Source: Burkholderia sp. Bp9142 | GTDB taxonomy: Bacteria > Pseudomonadota > Gammaproteobacteria > Burkholderiales > Burkholderiaceae | Length of the DNA stretch: 64,000 nt | NCBI RefSeq assembly: GCF_003853415.1 | Contig: NZ_QTPP01000019.1 | Span: 62,001-126,000, forward strand | Direction of reading: 5' to 3' | Notes under the pieces: model-generated | What the model was told of the DNA's origin: nothing | Databases searched by the model: none | The model's input: only the letters and a program-made list of their open reading frames with translations | In this document: piece by piece, positions 56,581 to 64,000 of the stretch | Layout of the letters: each line of letters starts with the position of its first letter | How positions within the stretch are numbered: the first letter of the stretch is position 1 | Translations under genes and position numbers: made by a program

Positions 56581-58563
56581 ATGGACCTCTCCTCGACCAA
56601 GCCCGTCGGCCCCGCCGACCGCACGGTGCGCCCGCGTATCTGGGCGATGGGCATCAGCCGCCTGCGCGACCTGTTTCGCGAGATCGCCGGCGAATTCGAC
56701 GAACGCGCCGACGTGCGCATCGTCACGCGGGCCTACGAAGACGCGCTGAGCGCGATCGCGGAAGCCGGCACCGCGCGGCCCGACGTGATCGTCGCGGCCG
56801 GCTCGAACGGCGGCTTCCTGAAAACGCGCGCGCAGGTGCCGGTCGTGGTCGTGTCGCCGACCGGCTTCGACGTGATGCAGGCGCTCGCGCGCGCCCGGCG
56901 CGACGCGTCGCGGATCGCGCTCGTCAGCGCCGGCGAGACGCCGCCCGAGGTGCGCCGCTTCGTCGCCGCCTACGGCCTCGACGTGCAGTTTGCGTCATAT
57001 CAGTCCGCGCAGGAAGCGGAAGCCTGCGTGCACGACCTGCACGACCGCGGCATCGAGACGATCGTCGGCCCCGGCCTCGTCACCGATCTCGCGGCGAGCG
57101 CCGGCATGGGCGCGGTATTCCTGTATTCGCATGCGTCGGTGCGCAAGGCGGTCGAGACGGCGCTCGAAGTCGCATACGCGACGCACGCCGAGGCGTTTCG
57201 CCGCCAGCGGCTCGACAACCTGTTGCAGCACCTGCGCGACGGCGTGGTCGCGCTCGATGCGCGCGGCCGCGTCGAGGCGATCAACGAGCGGCTCGCGTCG
57301 GCGCTCGGGGTCGAACCCGCGGCAGCCGTCGGCCGCGCGCTCGTCGACCTGCGGCCCGAGCTGCGCACGCTGCGCGGCGAGGACGGCGACGCACTCGCGA
57401 CGGTGCGCGGCGTGCGCTACGTCGTGCATCGCGGGCCGCTCGTCGATCGCGGCGTCACGTCGGGCAGCGTGCTGACGTTCCAGGAATCGCGCGCGGTCGA
57501 ACGGCTCGACCGCGCGTTGCGTTCGCAGCCGAACACGCAGCAATTCGCGGCGCGCTACGCGCTCGACGATGTCATCGGCGCGTCCGCGCCGATGACGCGC
57601 GCGCGCGATCTCGTGCGTCGCTACGCGAAATCCGACGCGACCGTGCTCGTGCTCGGCGAGAGCGGCACCGGCAAGGAAATGATCGCGCAGAGCCTGCACG
57701 CGCTGTCCGTGCGGCGCAACTATCCGTTCGTCGCGATCAACTGCGGCGCGTTTCCGGAAGCGCTGCTCGAGAGCGAGCTGTTCGGGTACGAGGAAGGCGC
57801 GTTCACCGGCGCACGGCGCGGCGGCAAGACCGGGTTGTTCGAGGCCGCGCACCGCGGCACGCTGTTTCTCGACGAGATCGGCGAAATGCCGCCGTCGCTG
57901 CAAAGCCGGCTGCTGCGCGTGCTGCAGGAGCGCGAGGTGATCCGCCTCGGCTCGACGGAGCCGATCCGCATCGACGTGCGCGTGATCGCCGCGACGCACC
58001 GGCCGCTGCTCGCGGCCGTCGAAGCCGGCACGTTCCGCGCGGACCTGTATTACCGGCTCAACATCCTGAACGTCGGCCTGCCGCCGCTGCGCGAGCGCGC
58101 CGCCGACATTCCGGCGCTCGCGGCCACGCTGCTCGTGCAGGCCGCGCGGCGCGAGCCGCGGCTGGCCGAACGCGTGCGCGAGGTCGGCGATGCGATGCGC
58201 GTGCTCGACGCGACGCAGGCGACACTTTCGCGCTACCGATGGCCCGGCAACGTGCGGGAGTTGCAGAACGTGGTCGAGCGGATCGCGGTGGAACTGGCCG
58301 AGGAAGTCGACGAGCGCGATCCGGGCGCCGTGTGCGCCGCGCTCGCGCCTGATGCGCTGCAGGCGATCGCGCCGGAGTTGTTCGCGGCGACGCCCGACGC
58401 GGCCGATGCCGACGACGCGCAGACGCTGCACGCGCGCCGCCGCCGCGCGGAAGCCGACGAGATCCGCGCGGTGCTCGACGCGTGCGGCGGCGACCGCGAT
58501 CGCGCGTGCGCGATGCTCGGCATCAGCAAGACGACGCTGTGGCGGAAGCTGTCGGCGAAATAG
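56581..58563 (+). CDS. prpR: PrpR, sigma-54-dependent activator of propionate catabolism
   Basis: A 660-residue NtrC-family activator. The N-terminal PrpR sensor domain (about 20-200, with [18 protein letters not shown]) binds 2-methylcitrate in homologues. A PAS-like segment follows (about 210-310). The AAA+ domain has Walker A GESGTGKE (about 360-367), [13 protein letters not shown] with the sigma-54-contact GAFTGA loop, and [10 protein letters not shown]. The C-terminal Fis-type HTH ends [21 protein letters not shown]. Divergent from prpB. Confidence 0.95.
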   Translation: MDLSSTKPVGPADRTVRPRIWAMGISRLRDLFREIAGEFDERADVRIVTRAYEDALSAIAEAGTARPDVIVAAGSNGGFLKTRAQVPVVVVSPTGFDVMQALARARRDASRIALVSAGETPPEVRRFVAAYGLDVQFASYQSAQEAEACVHDLHDRGIETIVGPGLVTDLAASAGMGAVFLYSHASVRKAVETALEVAYATHAEAFRRQRLDNLLQHLRDGVVALDARGRVEAINERLASALGVEPAAAVGRALVDLRPELRTLRGEDGDALATVRGVRYVVHRGPLVDRGVTSGSVLTFQESRAVERLDRALRSQPNTQQFAARYALDDVIGASAPMTRARDLVRRYAKSDATVLVLGESGTGKEMIAQSLHALSVRRNYPFVAINCGAFPEALLESELFGYEEGAFTGARRGGKTGLFEAAHRGTLFLDEIGEMPPSLQSRLLRVLQEREVIRLGSTEPIRIDVRVIAATHRPLLAAVEAGTFRADLYYRLNILNVGLPPLRERAADIPALAATLLVQAARREPRLAERVREVGDAMRVLDATQATLSRYRWPGNVRELQNVVERIAVELAEEVDERDPGAVCAALAPDALQAIAPELFAATPDAADADDAQTLHARRRRAEADEIRAVLDACGGDRDRACAMLGISKTTLWRKLSAK

Positions 58564-58614
58564 GTTCGAGCCGCACGGGCGGGATGGGTGGAACGGTTGG
58601 GACAGGCGGCCCCG

Positions 58615-59238
58615 TCAGCCAGCCTTGTGATAGTGGCGGTACGCCTTCGCGCGATTGCCGCACGACGACATCGAGCACCAGCGGCGGCTGCCGTTCTTGC
58701 TGTCGTCAATGAACAGCCACTGGCATGCATCGTTCGCGCAACGCTTGACCTTCGCGAGCCGCGCGCTGCCCAGCAGGTCGGTCGCCGACCACAGCACCGG
58801 GCTCAACAGCCCCGCGAGCGTCGCGCCCGCCTCACCGATCCGCCACGCATAGCCGCCGGCGATCCGCGCGGGCGCGACACGCGGCGCCGCTTCCGCCAGA
58901 AAACCGCCGAGCAGCGCGAGATCGTCGGCTTGCGGCTCGCGCCGCTCGGCCTGCGCATGAAAGAGCCGATAAAGCGCCTCGCGCAATGCGAGCGCGCGCG
59001 CCAGCATCGCCGGCTCGTCATTCCCTTGCTGCGCTTGTGCGCGACACGCATCGGCCAGGCCGGCCGGCACGCGCGCCTGCTCGCGGCACCACGTGAACAG
59101 GTCGTCCAGCGTGCAGAAGGTTTCCGTCGGTGCGTCGGCGCCGCGCCAGTACCGCGTGTTCGCGAAATCGATGCTCAACGTTTCGGACAGCGCTGGAATC
59201 AGGCAGTCCGCCGTGACGGAAGGTTGCGTCTTGTTCAT
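58615..59238 (-). CDS. CGNR zinc-finger / ABATE-domain regulator
   Basis: A 207-residue protein with an N-terminal ABATE domain (LSIDFANTRYWRGADAPTETFCTLDDLFTWCREQARV) and a C-terminal CGNR zinc finger (RCANDACQWLFIDDSKNGSRRWCSMSSCGNRAKAYRHY) with four Cys for zinc. Proteins of this type are probable transcription regulators, often beside glyoxalase or transport genes. The ATG at 59238 is preferred to a start 36 bp further up, which would run into the operator. It reads divergently from the glyoxalase-fold gene. Confidence 0.85.
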   Translation of the reverse strand: MNKTQPSVTADCLIPALSETLSIDFANTRYWRGADAPTETFCTLDDLFTWCREQARVPAGLADACRAQAQQGNDEPAMLARALALREALYRLFHAQAERREPQADDLALLGGFLAEAAPRVAPARIAGGYAWRIGEAGATLAGLLSPVLWSATDLLGSARLAKVKRCANDACQWLFIDDSKNGSRRWCSMSSCGNRAKAYRHYHKAG

Positions 59239-59253
59239 GCCACGATCGTATCT

Positions 59254-59312
59254 AACCACCATGCCGGTTGACAAGCGCGCAGGCGCTTTCTAACATAACC
59301 GGCATGGTGGTT
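59254..59312. promoter_or_regulatory. Two 16-bp operators bracketing a sigma-70 promoter
   Basis: AACCACCATGCCGGTT (59254-59269) and its exact reverse complement AACCGGCATGGTGGTT (59297-59312) flank a promoter, TTGACA (59268-59273), a 17-bp spacer and TAACAT (59291-59296), aimed at the glyoxalase-fold gene. Each copy is itself nearly palindromic (AACC...GGTT). The left copy overlaps the -35 and the right abuts the -10, the layout of strong repression. Confidence 0.82.
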
Positions 59313-59361
59313 AAAAACAGGTTTGCTGTACTGACGTCCCCTTCAGTTCAAGGAGCCACAG

Positions 59362-59745
59362 ATGATCGATCACCTTTCGTTTGGCGTTGCCCACATCGAC
59401 CGCAGCCGCGCGTTCTACGACAGCACGCTCGGTGCGCTCGGCTACAAGCGGCTGTACAGCGGCGACGGATCCCTCGGCTACGGCACCACCGAACCGGTGC
59501 TGTGGTTGCAGCACGCGGCGCGTCCGGTCGCCGCCGATCCCGAGTCGGGGTTGCACGTGTCGTTCCGCGCAGCGTCGCCGATGGAAGTCGATGCGTTCTA
59601 CCGCGCCGCGCTGCAGCACGGCGGACAGGACAACGGCGGGCCGGGCAAACGCGCGCACTACGGCCCCGGCTATTACGCTGCGTTCGTCGTCGACCCCGAC
59701 GGGTATCGGCTCGAAGCCCATTGCGAACTGGACAACGTCGTCTGA
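59362..59745 (+). CDS. VOC (glyoxalase/bleomycin-resistance fold) family protein
   Basis: A 127-residue VOC protein with two beta-alpha-beta3 modules. MIDHLSFGVAHIDRSRAFYDSTLGALGYKRLY gives the first metal-ligand His, and YYAAFVVDPDGYRLEAHCE the C-terminal Glu ligand. Such proteins act on methylglyoxal adducts, ring-cleavage substrates or fosfomycin; the substrate here is unknown. It is driven by a near-consensus promoter boxed in by operators and followed by a very strong terminator. Confidence 0.87.
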   Translation: MIDHLSFGVAHIDRSRAFYDSTLGALGYKRLYSGDGSLGYGTTEPVLWLQHAARPVAADPESGLHVSFRAASPMEVDAFYRAALQHGGQDNGGPGKRAHYGPGYYAAFVVDPDGYRLEAHCELDNVV

Positions 59746-59771
59746 TCCGCTTCGTCCGGACGCGGATGAAC

Positions 59772-59814
59772 GACAAGGGCCCGATTCCGCATCGCGCGGA
59801 ATCGGGCCCTTGTC
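59772..59814. terminator. Strong 19-bp hairpin terminator
   Basis: A perfect 19-bp stem (59772-59790 with 59796-59814) around the loop ATCGC, containing AAGGGCCCGATTCCGC and its inverse, followed by TTTA. It sits 27 bp after the VOC stop and 136 bp before the end of the convergent FAH-family gene, so it can serve as the VOC terminator and possibly both. Confidence 0.87.
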
Positions 59815-59949
59815 TTTACCGCAGCGGTATTCGGTGCGCGACGGGCGCCGCCCGCGATCATGCGGGGCGATCGGGCGGCAGATCGGACAGCGCGGCGGGC
59901 GACGGCGCGTGGCAGCCGGTTGCACCCGCCGCTCGGCCCGCGCGAGCGC

Positions 59950-60798
59950 TTACTGCGCGTTGCGCGTGTGCTGCAGTTGCTCGCCGAGCCCCTCGATCCC
60001 GAGGCGCACCCTCTGGCCGGCCTTCAGGAACACCGGCGACGGCTTGACGCCCATCCCGACGCCCGGCGGCGTGCCGGTCGTGATCACGTCGCCCGGTTGC
60101 AGCGTCATGCAGGTCGACAGATAGGCGATCAGTTGCGCGACGGTGAACACCATCGTGCGCGTGTTGCCGTTCTGATAGCGATGGCCGTCGATCTCGAGCC
60201 ACAGGTCGAGGCGCTGCGGATCGGGCACCTCGTCGCGCGTGACGAGCCACGGGCCGATCGGGCCGAATGTGTCGAAGCCCTTGCCCTTGTCCCACTGGCC
60301 GCCGCGCTCGATCTGCCACTCGCGCTCGGACACGTCGTTGACGACGCAGTAGCCGGCGACGCAATCGAGCGCGCGCGCTTCGTCGACGTCCTTGCAGGTC
60401 GTGCCGATCACCACGCCCAGCTCGACTTCCCAGTCCGTCTTCACGGAGCCCTTCGGGATGTCGATGCCGTCGTTCGGGCCGCAGATCGAACTCGTCCACT
60501 TGCCGAACACCACCGGCTCCTTCGGAACCGGCATGCCGGCCTCGGCTGCGTGATCGGCATAGTTCAGACCGATGCCGATGAACTTGCCGACACGCCCGAC
60601 GCACGCGCCGATGCGCGGCTCGCCGGAGACGAGCGGCAGCGTGGCCGGGTCGATCGCGCGCAGGCGCGCGAGACCGGCGTCGGACAGCGCGTCGCCGGCA
60701 AGATCCGGTACGTGCGCGGACAGGTCGCGAATCCGGCCGTCCGCGTCGAGGATACCGGGCTTTTCCTGGCCCGCCGGGCCATAGCGAAGCAGTTTCAT
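59950..60798 (-). CDS. Fumarylacetoacetate hydrolase (FAH) family protein
   Basis: A 282-residue FAH-fold hydrolase. IGIGLNYADHAAEAGMPVPKEPVVFGKWTSSICGPND is the core with the His, WEVELGVVIG the metal-binding Glu pair, GYCVVNDVSEREWQ the metal Asp, and DVITTGTPPGVGMG the C-terminal loop. The pattern is that of the family often labelled ureidoglycolate lyase or 2,4-diketo-3-deoxy-L-fuconate hydrolase. The exact reaction cannot be told. It starts at 60798 with an empty 657-bp region upstream. Confidence 0.88.
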   Translation of the reverse strand: MKLLRYGPAGQEKPGILDADGRIRDLSAHVPDLAGDALSDAGLARLRAIDPATLPLVSGEPRIGACVGRVGKFIGIGLNYADHAAEAGMPVPKEPVVFGKWTSSICGPNDGIDIPKGSVKTDWEVELGVVIGTTCKDVDEARALDCVAGYCVVNDVSEREWQIERGGQWDKGKGFDTFGPIGPWLVTRDEVPDPQRLDLWLEIDGHRYQNGNTRTMVFTVAQLIAYLSTCMTLQPGDVITTGTPPGVGMGVKPSPVFLKAGQRVRLGIEGLGEQLQHTRNAQ

Positions 60799-61455
60799 CG
60801 TGCTCAACCTCTGTTGTCGAATGTGACAGGATACCGGCCGACGCAGCCGCTTGCGGCCACGCGCCGGACTGAATATCGATCGTCGATGACGCGCGTCGGC
60901 GCCATATCCGGCGCGCCGTTCGACGCGCGAGGCTCGCGCGGGCGCAGCGATCGCGGCGTCGCACCGAAGTGCGACGCGCATCGAACGGGCGGCCGCCGGT
61001 CTGCGCATCGGCGACGACGGCCCGGTATCCGCAGCATGTACCGGCCTGTGCCGGCCGGCTTCACGCGCGGCCGCACCGTCGCTGGCCCGCCGCTCTTTGT
61101 ACCATCGGCGGCCCGCCGTGAAATGGCGCGCGACGGATACCGACTATTGGTGCGCCTGCGGGCGTTGCACCGCAGCATCGGGCCCGCCGATCCATTCGGC
61201 TTTACGCCAAATGCCGGCCGCCGTGGACACCGAAAGATGAATCGCAAATATTCCTTACGACCCTGTCATCGGGAACCGAACCTGATCCGTTCTTGCTGGG
61301 TAACGATCGGTAAAAAGACGCTGCATTGCACACTGAATGTTTGTTGTTAAGCTCGCGTGGATGGCGGTCACATCCGCACGCGGCTTCACGAATCGGCGTG
61401 CAGAACCGGTCAGCGTGCGTCGCTCACCGATTGGCCATTCCCGGACTTCCTACCC
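60799..61455. other. Long non-coding region between the FAH and IclR genes
   Basis: A 657-bp divergent gap without a credible gene: open frames here are Arg/Pro-rich and have no family features. The last 200 bp are AT-richer (around 61240-61350) and probably carry promoters for the IclR gene and perhaps the FAH gene, but no operator was recognised. Confidence 0.5.
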
Positions 61456-62280
61456 ATGATGCAAACGACCAACAACCCGCTCCCCGGCAGCGACGCACGG
61501 GAGTCGATGGGCGCAGCCGACCGCTATCGCGCGCCCGCGCTCGACAAGGGTCTCGACATTCTCGAGCTCCTGTCGGAACAGAAGGAAGGACTCACCCGCA
61601 CCGAAATCACGAAGGAGCTCGGTCGCAATGCGAGCGAGATCTACCGGATGCTCGAACGTCTCGTCGCACGCCGCTACGTGATGCGTTCGAGCGGCGGCGA
61701 CCGTTACACGCTCAGCCTGAAACTGTTCGCGCTCGCGCACCGGCATCCACCGATGAACCGGCTGATCGCCGAAGCCTTGCCGCTGATGCAACGCTTTGCC
61801 GACGCCGCCGAACAGTCATGCCACTTGGCCGTCTACGATCGCGGCAACCTGCTCGTGATCGCGCAGGTCGACGGCCCCGGCCCGTGGGGCGTATCGGTGC
61901 GGCTCGGCTCGCGCGTCGGCCTCGCCGATACGGCGTCGGGGCGCGTGATGCTGTCGTTCCAGGGTGCCGAGCAGCGTGCGCACATGCTGGCCGAACATCG
62001 CAAGGTCAAGGGCGAAACGCCGATGAACGAGCAGGAACTCGCGCACGCGTGCCAGTCCATCCGCCAGTCCGGCCACGTGCGTCAGGACAGCCGCCAGGCA
62101 TACGGCGTCACCGACCTGAGCGCGCCGATCCTCGGTCCGTCCGGCCATGCGATCGCAGTGCTGACCTGTCCGTACATGCGTCGCATCGATGCGCACATGG
62201 CGCCGTCAGTCGACGTGGTCGTCGCAGGGCTGCGCGATGCGGCGGGCCAGCTGTCGATGTGCCGCGCCGGGACTTGCTGA
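61456..62280 (+). CDS. IclR-family transcriptional regulator
   Basis: A 274-residue IclR protein: HTH at about 27-85 (LDKGLDILELLSEQKEGLTRTEITKELGRNASEIYRMLERLVARRYV) and an effector domain with GVSVRLGSRVGLADTASGRVMLSFQ. The double ATG at 61456 is used; no good ribosome site is visible for it, and the frame is open to 61357, so the start is not certain. It is divergent from the FAH gene and may control it, though the gap is long. Confidence 0.87.
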   Translation: MMQTTNNPLPGSDARESMGAADRYRAPALDKGLDILELLSEQKEGLTRTEITKELGRNASEIYRMLERLVARRYVMRSSGGDRYTLSLKLFALAHRHPPMNRLIAEALPLMQRFADAAEQSCHLAVYDRGNLLVIAQVDGPGPWGVSVRLGSRVGLADTASGRVMLSFQGAEQRAHMLAEHRKVKGETPMNEQELAHACQSIRQSGHVRQDSRQAYGVTDLSAPILGPSGHAIAVLTCPYMRRIDAHMAPSVDVVVAGLRDAAGQLSMCRAGTC

Positions 62281-62551
62281 ACGCGCGACGGGACTGAAGG
62301 CGGGCGGCAGTCGGTCGTTCGGGCGCGGCAGGCCTTCGGTCACCCGGCCGGCGAGTCGGGCAGGCACACGGGAGCGTGCGGCGACAACACTGCGGGTTGC
62401 AATGCACCGCGGTGTCGCCGACGCTCGCACCGGCGTTGCGCAGACCATCGCCGAACCTGCGAGCGCCGCGCGCCCGGCGCTACGCTAGAATAGCGGCCCT
62501 CTCAAAATCTACGATGGCCGGTTGTCGCGGCCGTCGTGTCCGATGGATGTC

Positions 62552-63094
62552 ATGGCCAAACTTCTGAACGATCAAGAATTCCAGCGTTTCTCCGAACTTC
62601 AGCAGAAGCAGGCAAGCTTCACGATCACGCCCGAGGAAGCGGACGAGCTGCGCGACATCGTCGCGCGCGCGCAGAAAAAGCGCGACGATCGTGCCGCCGC
62701 GATGCTGGCGATCGAGAACTACATCGAGCAGTTCGACATCACGCCCGACGAACTCTTCTCGCCCGAGCAGATCGGCGACGCCGCGCGCACCTACGGCCTC
62801 ATCACGGCCACCAAGAAGGAACGCACGCTGCCGCCGTCGATCACGTTCAACGGCAAGCCGTACCAATGGACCAAGACGCTTCCGGACGACGTGCGCGGCG
62901 CGCTGTTCGACGCATTTACGTCCGGCGAATCGGTGAAGCGCTTCATCGCGATGCCGAAGGACACCGCGCGTTGCGCACTGACGATCGCCCGCCTCGAGCG
63001 CGAAACCGGCGGCGTCTATGCGGAAACGCACCTCGAGGAACTCGCGATTTCGCGTGACCAGGTGAACGACGCGGCGTCGAAACTCGCCGCGTAA
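62552..63094 (+). CDS. Unrecognised 180-residue protein next to the repeat array
   Basis: A charged, mostly helical cytoplasmic protein. Residues about 3-60 look like a coiled-coil oligomerisation part (FQRFSELQQKQASFTITPEEADELRDIVARAQKKRDDRAAAMLAIENYIEQFDITPDELF), recalling H-NS-type proteins, and the C-terminal half has TFNGKPYQWTKTLPDDVRGALFDAF. The H-NS-like impression is weak and the usual H-NS DNA-binding loop is not seen. Start choice: ATG 62552, with in-frame ATG 62543 as alternative. TAGAAT near 62487 may be its -10 box. The tandem array begins 92 bp downstream. Confidence 0.7.
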   Translation: MAKLLNDQEFQRFSELQQKQASFTITPEEADELRDIVARAQKKRDDRAAAMLAIENYIEQFDITPDELFSPEQIGDAARTYGLITATKKERTLPPSITFNGKPYQWTKTLPDDVRGALFDAFTSGESVKRFIAMPKDTARCALTIARLERETGGVYAETHLEELAISRDQVNDAASKLAA

Positions 63095-63130
63095 ACGCTG
63101 TCGCGGGCACGATTCATGCGTACCCGCACC

Positions 63131-63163
63131 GGCACGAACGCCGGCAAAAGCCGGCGCCGTGCC
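63131..63163 (+). terminator. Hairpin after the 180-residue gene
   Basis: GGCACG-AA-CGCCGGC (63131-63145) pairs with GCCGGCG-C-CGTGCC (63150-63163) around AAAA, a 13-bp stem with an internal bulge, 36 bp after the stop codon. There is no T-tract, so termination is only likely. Confidence 0.55.
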
Positions 63164-63186
63164 TGCCGGAGCATTGCGTCTGCAGG

Positions 63187-63463
63187 CTCCCGAAAAATCT
63201 CACCAAAGCCTCCCGTAAGCGCTCACCCGGGCATCCCGTAAAAGCTCACCCGAAGCTCCCGGAGACGCTCACCTGCCCCTCCCGAACGTCCTCACCGACG
63301 CCTCCCGCAGACGCTCACCGCCCTTTCCCGGAAAGGCTCACCGGGGTTTCCCGCAAGGGCTCACCGGTGGCTCCCGGGAAGGCTCACCGAGGGCTCCCGT
63401 ATCGGCTCACCCAGACGCTCCCGGAAAAGCTCACTCGCGGCTCCCGAAAAACCTTACCCTTGT
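63187..63463. repeat. Array of twelve 23-bp tandem repeats with variable gaps
   Basis: Units start at 63187, 63210, 63233, 63256, 63279, 63302, 63325, 63348, 63371, 63394, 63418 and 63441: all 23 bp except one of 24. Each reads CTCCCG-N6-CTCACC-N5, with both six-base blocks almost invariant (first block also TTCCCG or ATCCCG; last second block CTTACC) and the gaps essentially unconstrained. The two blocks alternate every 11-12 bp, one helical turn. It is not coding in any frame (23 is not a multiple of 3). Protein-binding array is the natural reading; function unknown. Confidence 0.92.
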
Positions 63464-63777
63464 TCCATTTCCGTTGCCGCGGGTGCGACATGCAGGCGTC
63501 AGTGCGCTTGAATATGCCGCCGAAACCGGCGGTACGCGGGGTTCATCGGCGCACGTCACGCGCCTGTCGCGGATGCGGTGACTCGACGCGTTCGCCTTTC
63601 CCCGCCGGTCACGGAGCGAGCGTTGTACCGATGCGCGGATTCGGCCGAACAAGCCGAATGATCTGCATTCCAAACTATGACGCGGCCGCGCGACCGCGAC
63701 TGTACGCCACCGACATCGTGCGTTCCGTATCGGCAGCGCACGATACCGCCGCACGTCCGAGCGCCCCACCATGGCGA
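63464..63777. other. Non-coding region after the array
   Basis: A 314-bp stretch between the repeat array and the 3' end of the GNAT-domain gene. No gene, terminator or repeat was recognised. Confidence 0.45.
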
Positions 63778-64000
63778 CTACGGTTGCAACTTCATCCTGA
63801 ACCCCACCACGCCGGGTTCCTCCGTCGTCGATACCGCGAAACCGCACGACTTCGCCAGCGCAATCATCGCGGTGTTCTCGCGCAGCGCCTCGCCGATCAT
63901 CCATGCGGTGCCGCGCGATCGCGCGTAGTCGACGATGCGGGTCATCATCAGCCGCCCGAGCCCCTTGCCCTTCTGATCGGGCCGCACGGCAATCGCGAAC
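63778..64000 (-). CDS. C-terminal end of a GNAT-domain protein (cut by window edge)
   Basis: Partial gene; the 5' part lies beyond position 64000. The visible 73 or so residues read FAIAVRPDQKGKGLGRLMMTRIVDYARSRG, the acetyl-CoA motif A (Q/R-x-x-G-x-G), then MIALAKSCGFAVSTTEEPGVVGFRM. This resembles the C-terminal acetyltransferase domain of Pat-type protein acetyltransferases (acyl-CoA synthetase-GNAT fusions), but a stand-alone GNAT is possible. Confidence 0.75.
   Translation of the reverse strand, partial: FAIAVRPDQKGKGLGRLMMTRIVDYARSRGTAWMIGEALRENTAMIALAKSCGFAVSTTEEPGVVGFRMKLQP

Noticed and set aside
60804..61247. Possible 147-residue gene in the gap before the IclR gene
   Set aside because: Arg/Pro-rich with no motif and no ribosome site; codon pattern is that of non-coding DNA.
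59860..61350. Long plus-strand open frame opposite the FAH gene
   Set aside because: It is Arg/Ala/Pro-rich shadow of the minus-strand gene and continues through non-coding DNA, as is common at this GC content.
63187..63463. CRISPR array reading of the 23-bp repeats
   Set aside because: Conserved blocks are only 6 bp with 5-6 bp gaps and no cas gene is near; CRISPR needs longer repeats and spacers of about 30 bp.

Overview
The window is about 67-70% GC bacterial chromosome with dense, short-spaced genes, and the gene content is that of Burkholderia, most likely the B. cepacia complex. Supporting points are the AcnD/PrpF-type 2-methylcitrate cluster with a sigma-54 PrpR, a persulfide dioxygenase-rhodanese fusion, a cyanide-insensitive-type bd oxidase with a DUF2474 tail gene, and many LysR/IclR regulators with divergent catabolic operons. 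The genus call is inference from gene content. A secondary chromosome is plausible but not shown. There are no rRNA or tRNA genes, CRISPR arrays or prophage genes. Nearly everything reads as ordinary accessory metabolism with a few decayed or acquired pieces.

Layout. 0-3 kb: HExxH membrane-anchored hydrolase, GNAT, ArsR regulator overlapping an SRPBCC gene, second SRPBCC gene. 3-8.7 kb: a four-gene minus-strand operon (HMG-CoA-lyase-like, CaiB/BaiF CoA-transferase, MFS permease, Tat-exported amidohydrolase) divergent from an IclR regulator, with three 17-bp palindromic operators between them. 8.9-17.2 kb: DsbA-like isomerase, LysR/MFS pair, PAP2 phosphatase, GST, persulfide dioxygenase-rhodanese fusion with a 1-Cys peroxiredoxin, ArgP-like LysR, DUF1059. 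17.3-19.2 kb: ltaE and a decayed TnpB (IS200/IS605 type) that keeps its right-end hairpin.

19.5-24.3 kb: cioAB plus a 59-aa DUF2474 gene behind a perfect FNR/Anr box; a hipA-hipB toxin-antitoxin pair in reversed order; a Pmp3-like gene. 24.4-29.9 kb: LOG-family protein, a four-gene ABC importer operon and a divergent LysR. 29.9-37.6 kb: secreted phosphodiesterase/phosphatase, a giant DUF748 protein and a DUF1254 lipoprotein. 37.9-40.8 kb: copA with a CueR-type promoter and three heavy-metal domains. 41-47.2 kb: GNAT, a 51-aa gene with tandem operators, a low-complexity membrane protein, an mgtC pseudogene, AGE epimerase, chemoreceptor, thioesterase. 47.2-49 kb: an AT-richer islet with two orphan genes and a RelE-type toxin-antitoxin module.

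49-58.6 kb: CaiB-family racemase-like gene, then the 2-methylcitrate operon prpB-prpC-acnD-prpF on the minus strand, driven by a -24/-12 promoter and the divergent prpR; it turns propionyl-CoA plus oxaloacetate into pyruvate and succinate. Paired 49-bp hairpin repeats lie at two places in this segment. 58.6-62.3 kb: CGNR-type regulator divergent from a glyoxalase-fold gene with a striking operator/promoter arrangement, FAH-family hydrolase, IclR regulator. 62.5-64 kb: an unrecognised 180-aa protein, a tandem array of twelve 23-bp repeats, and the 3' end of a GNAT-domain gene cut by the window edge.
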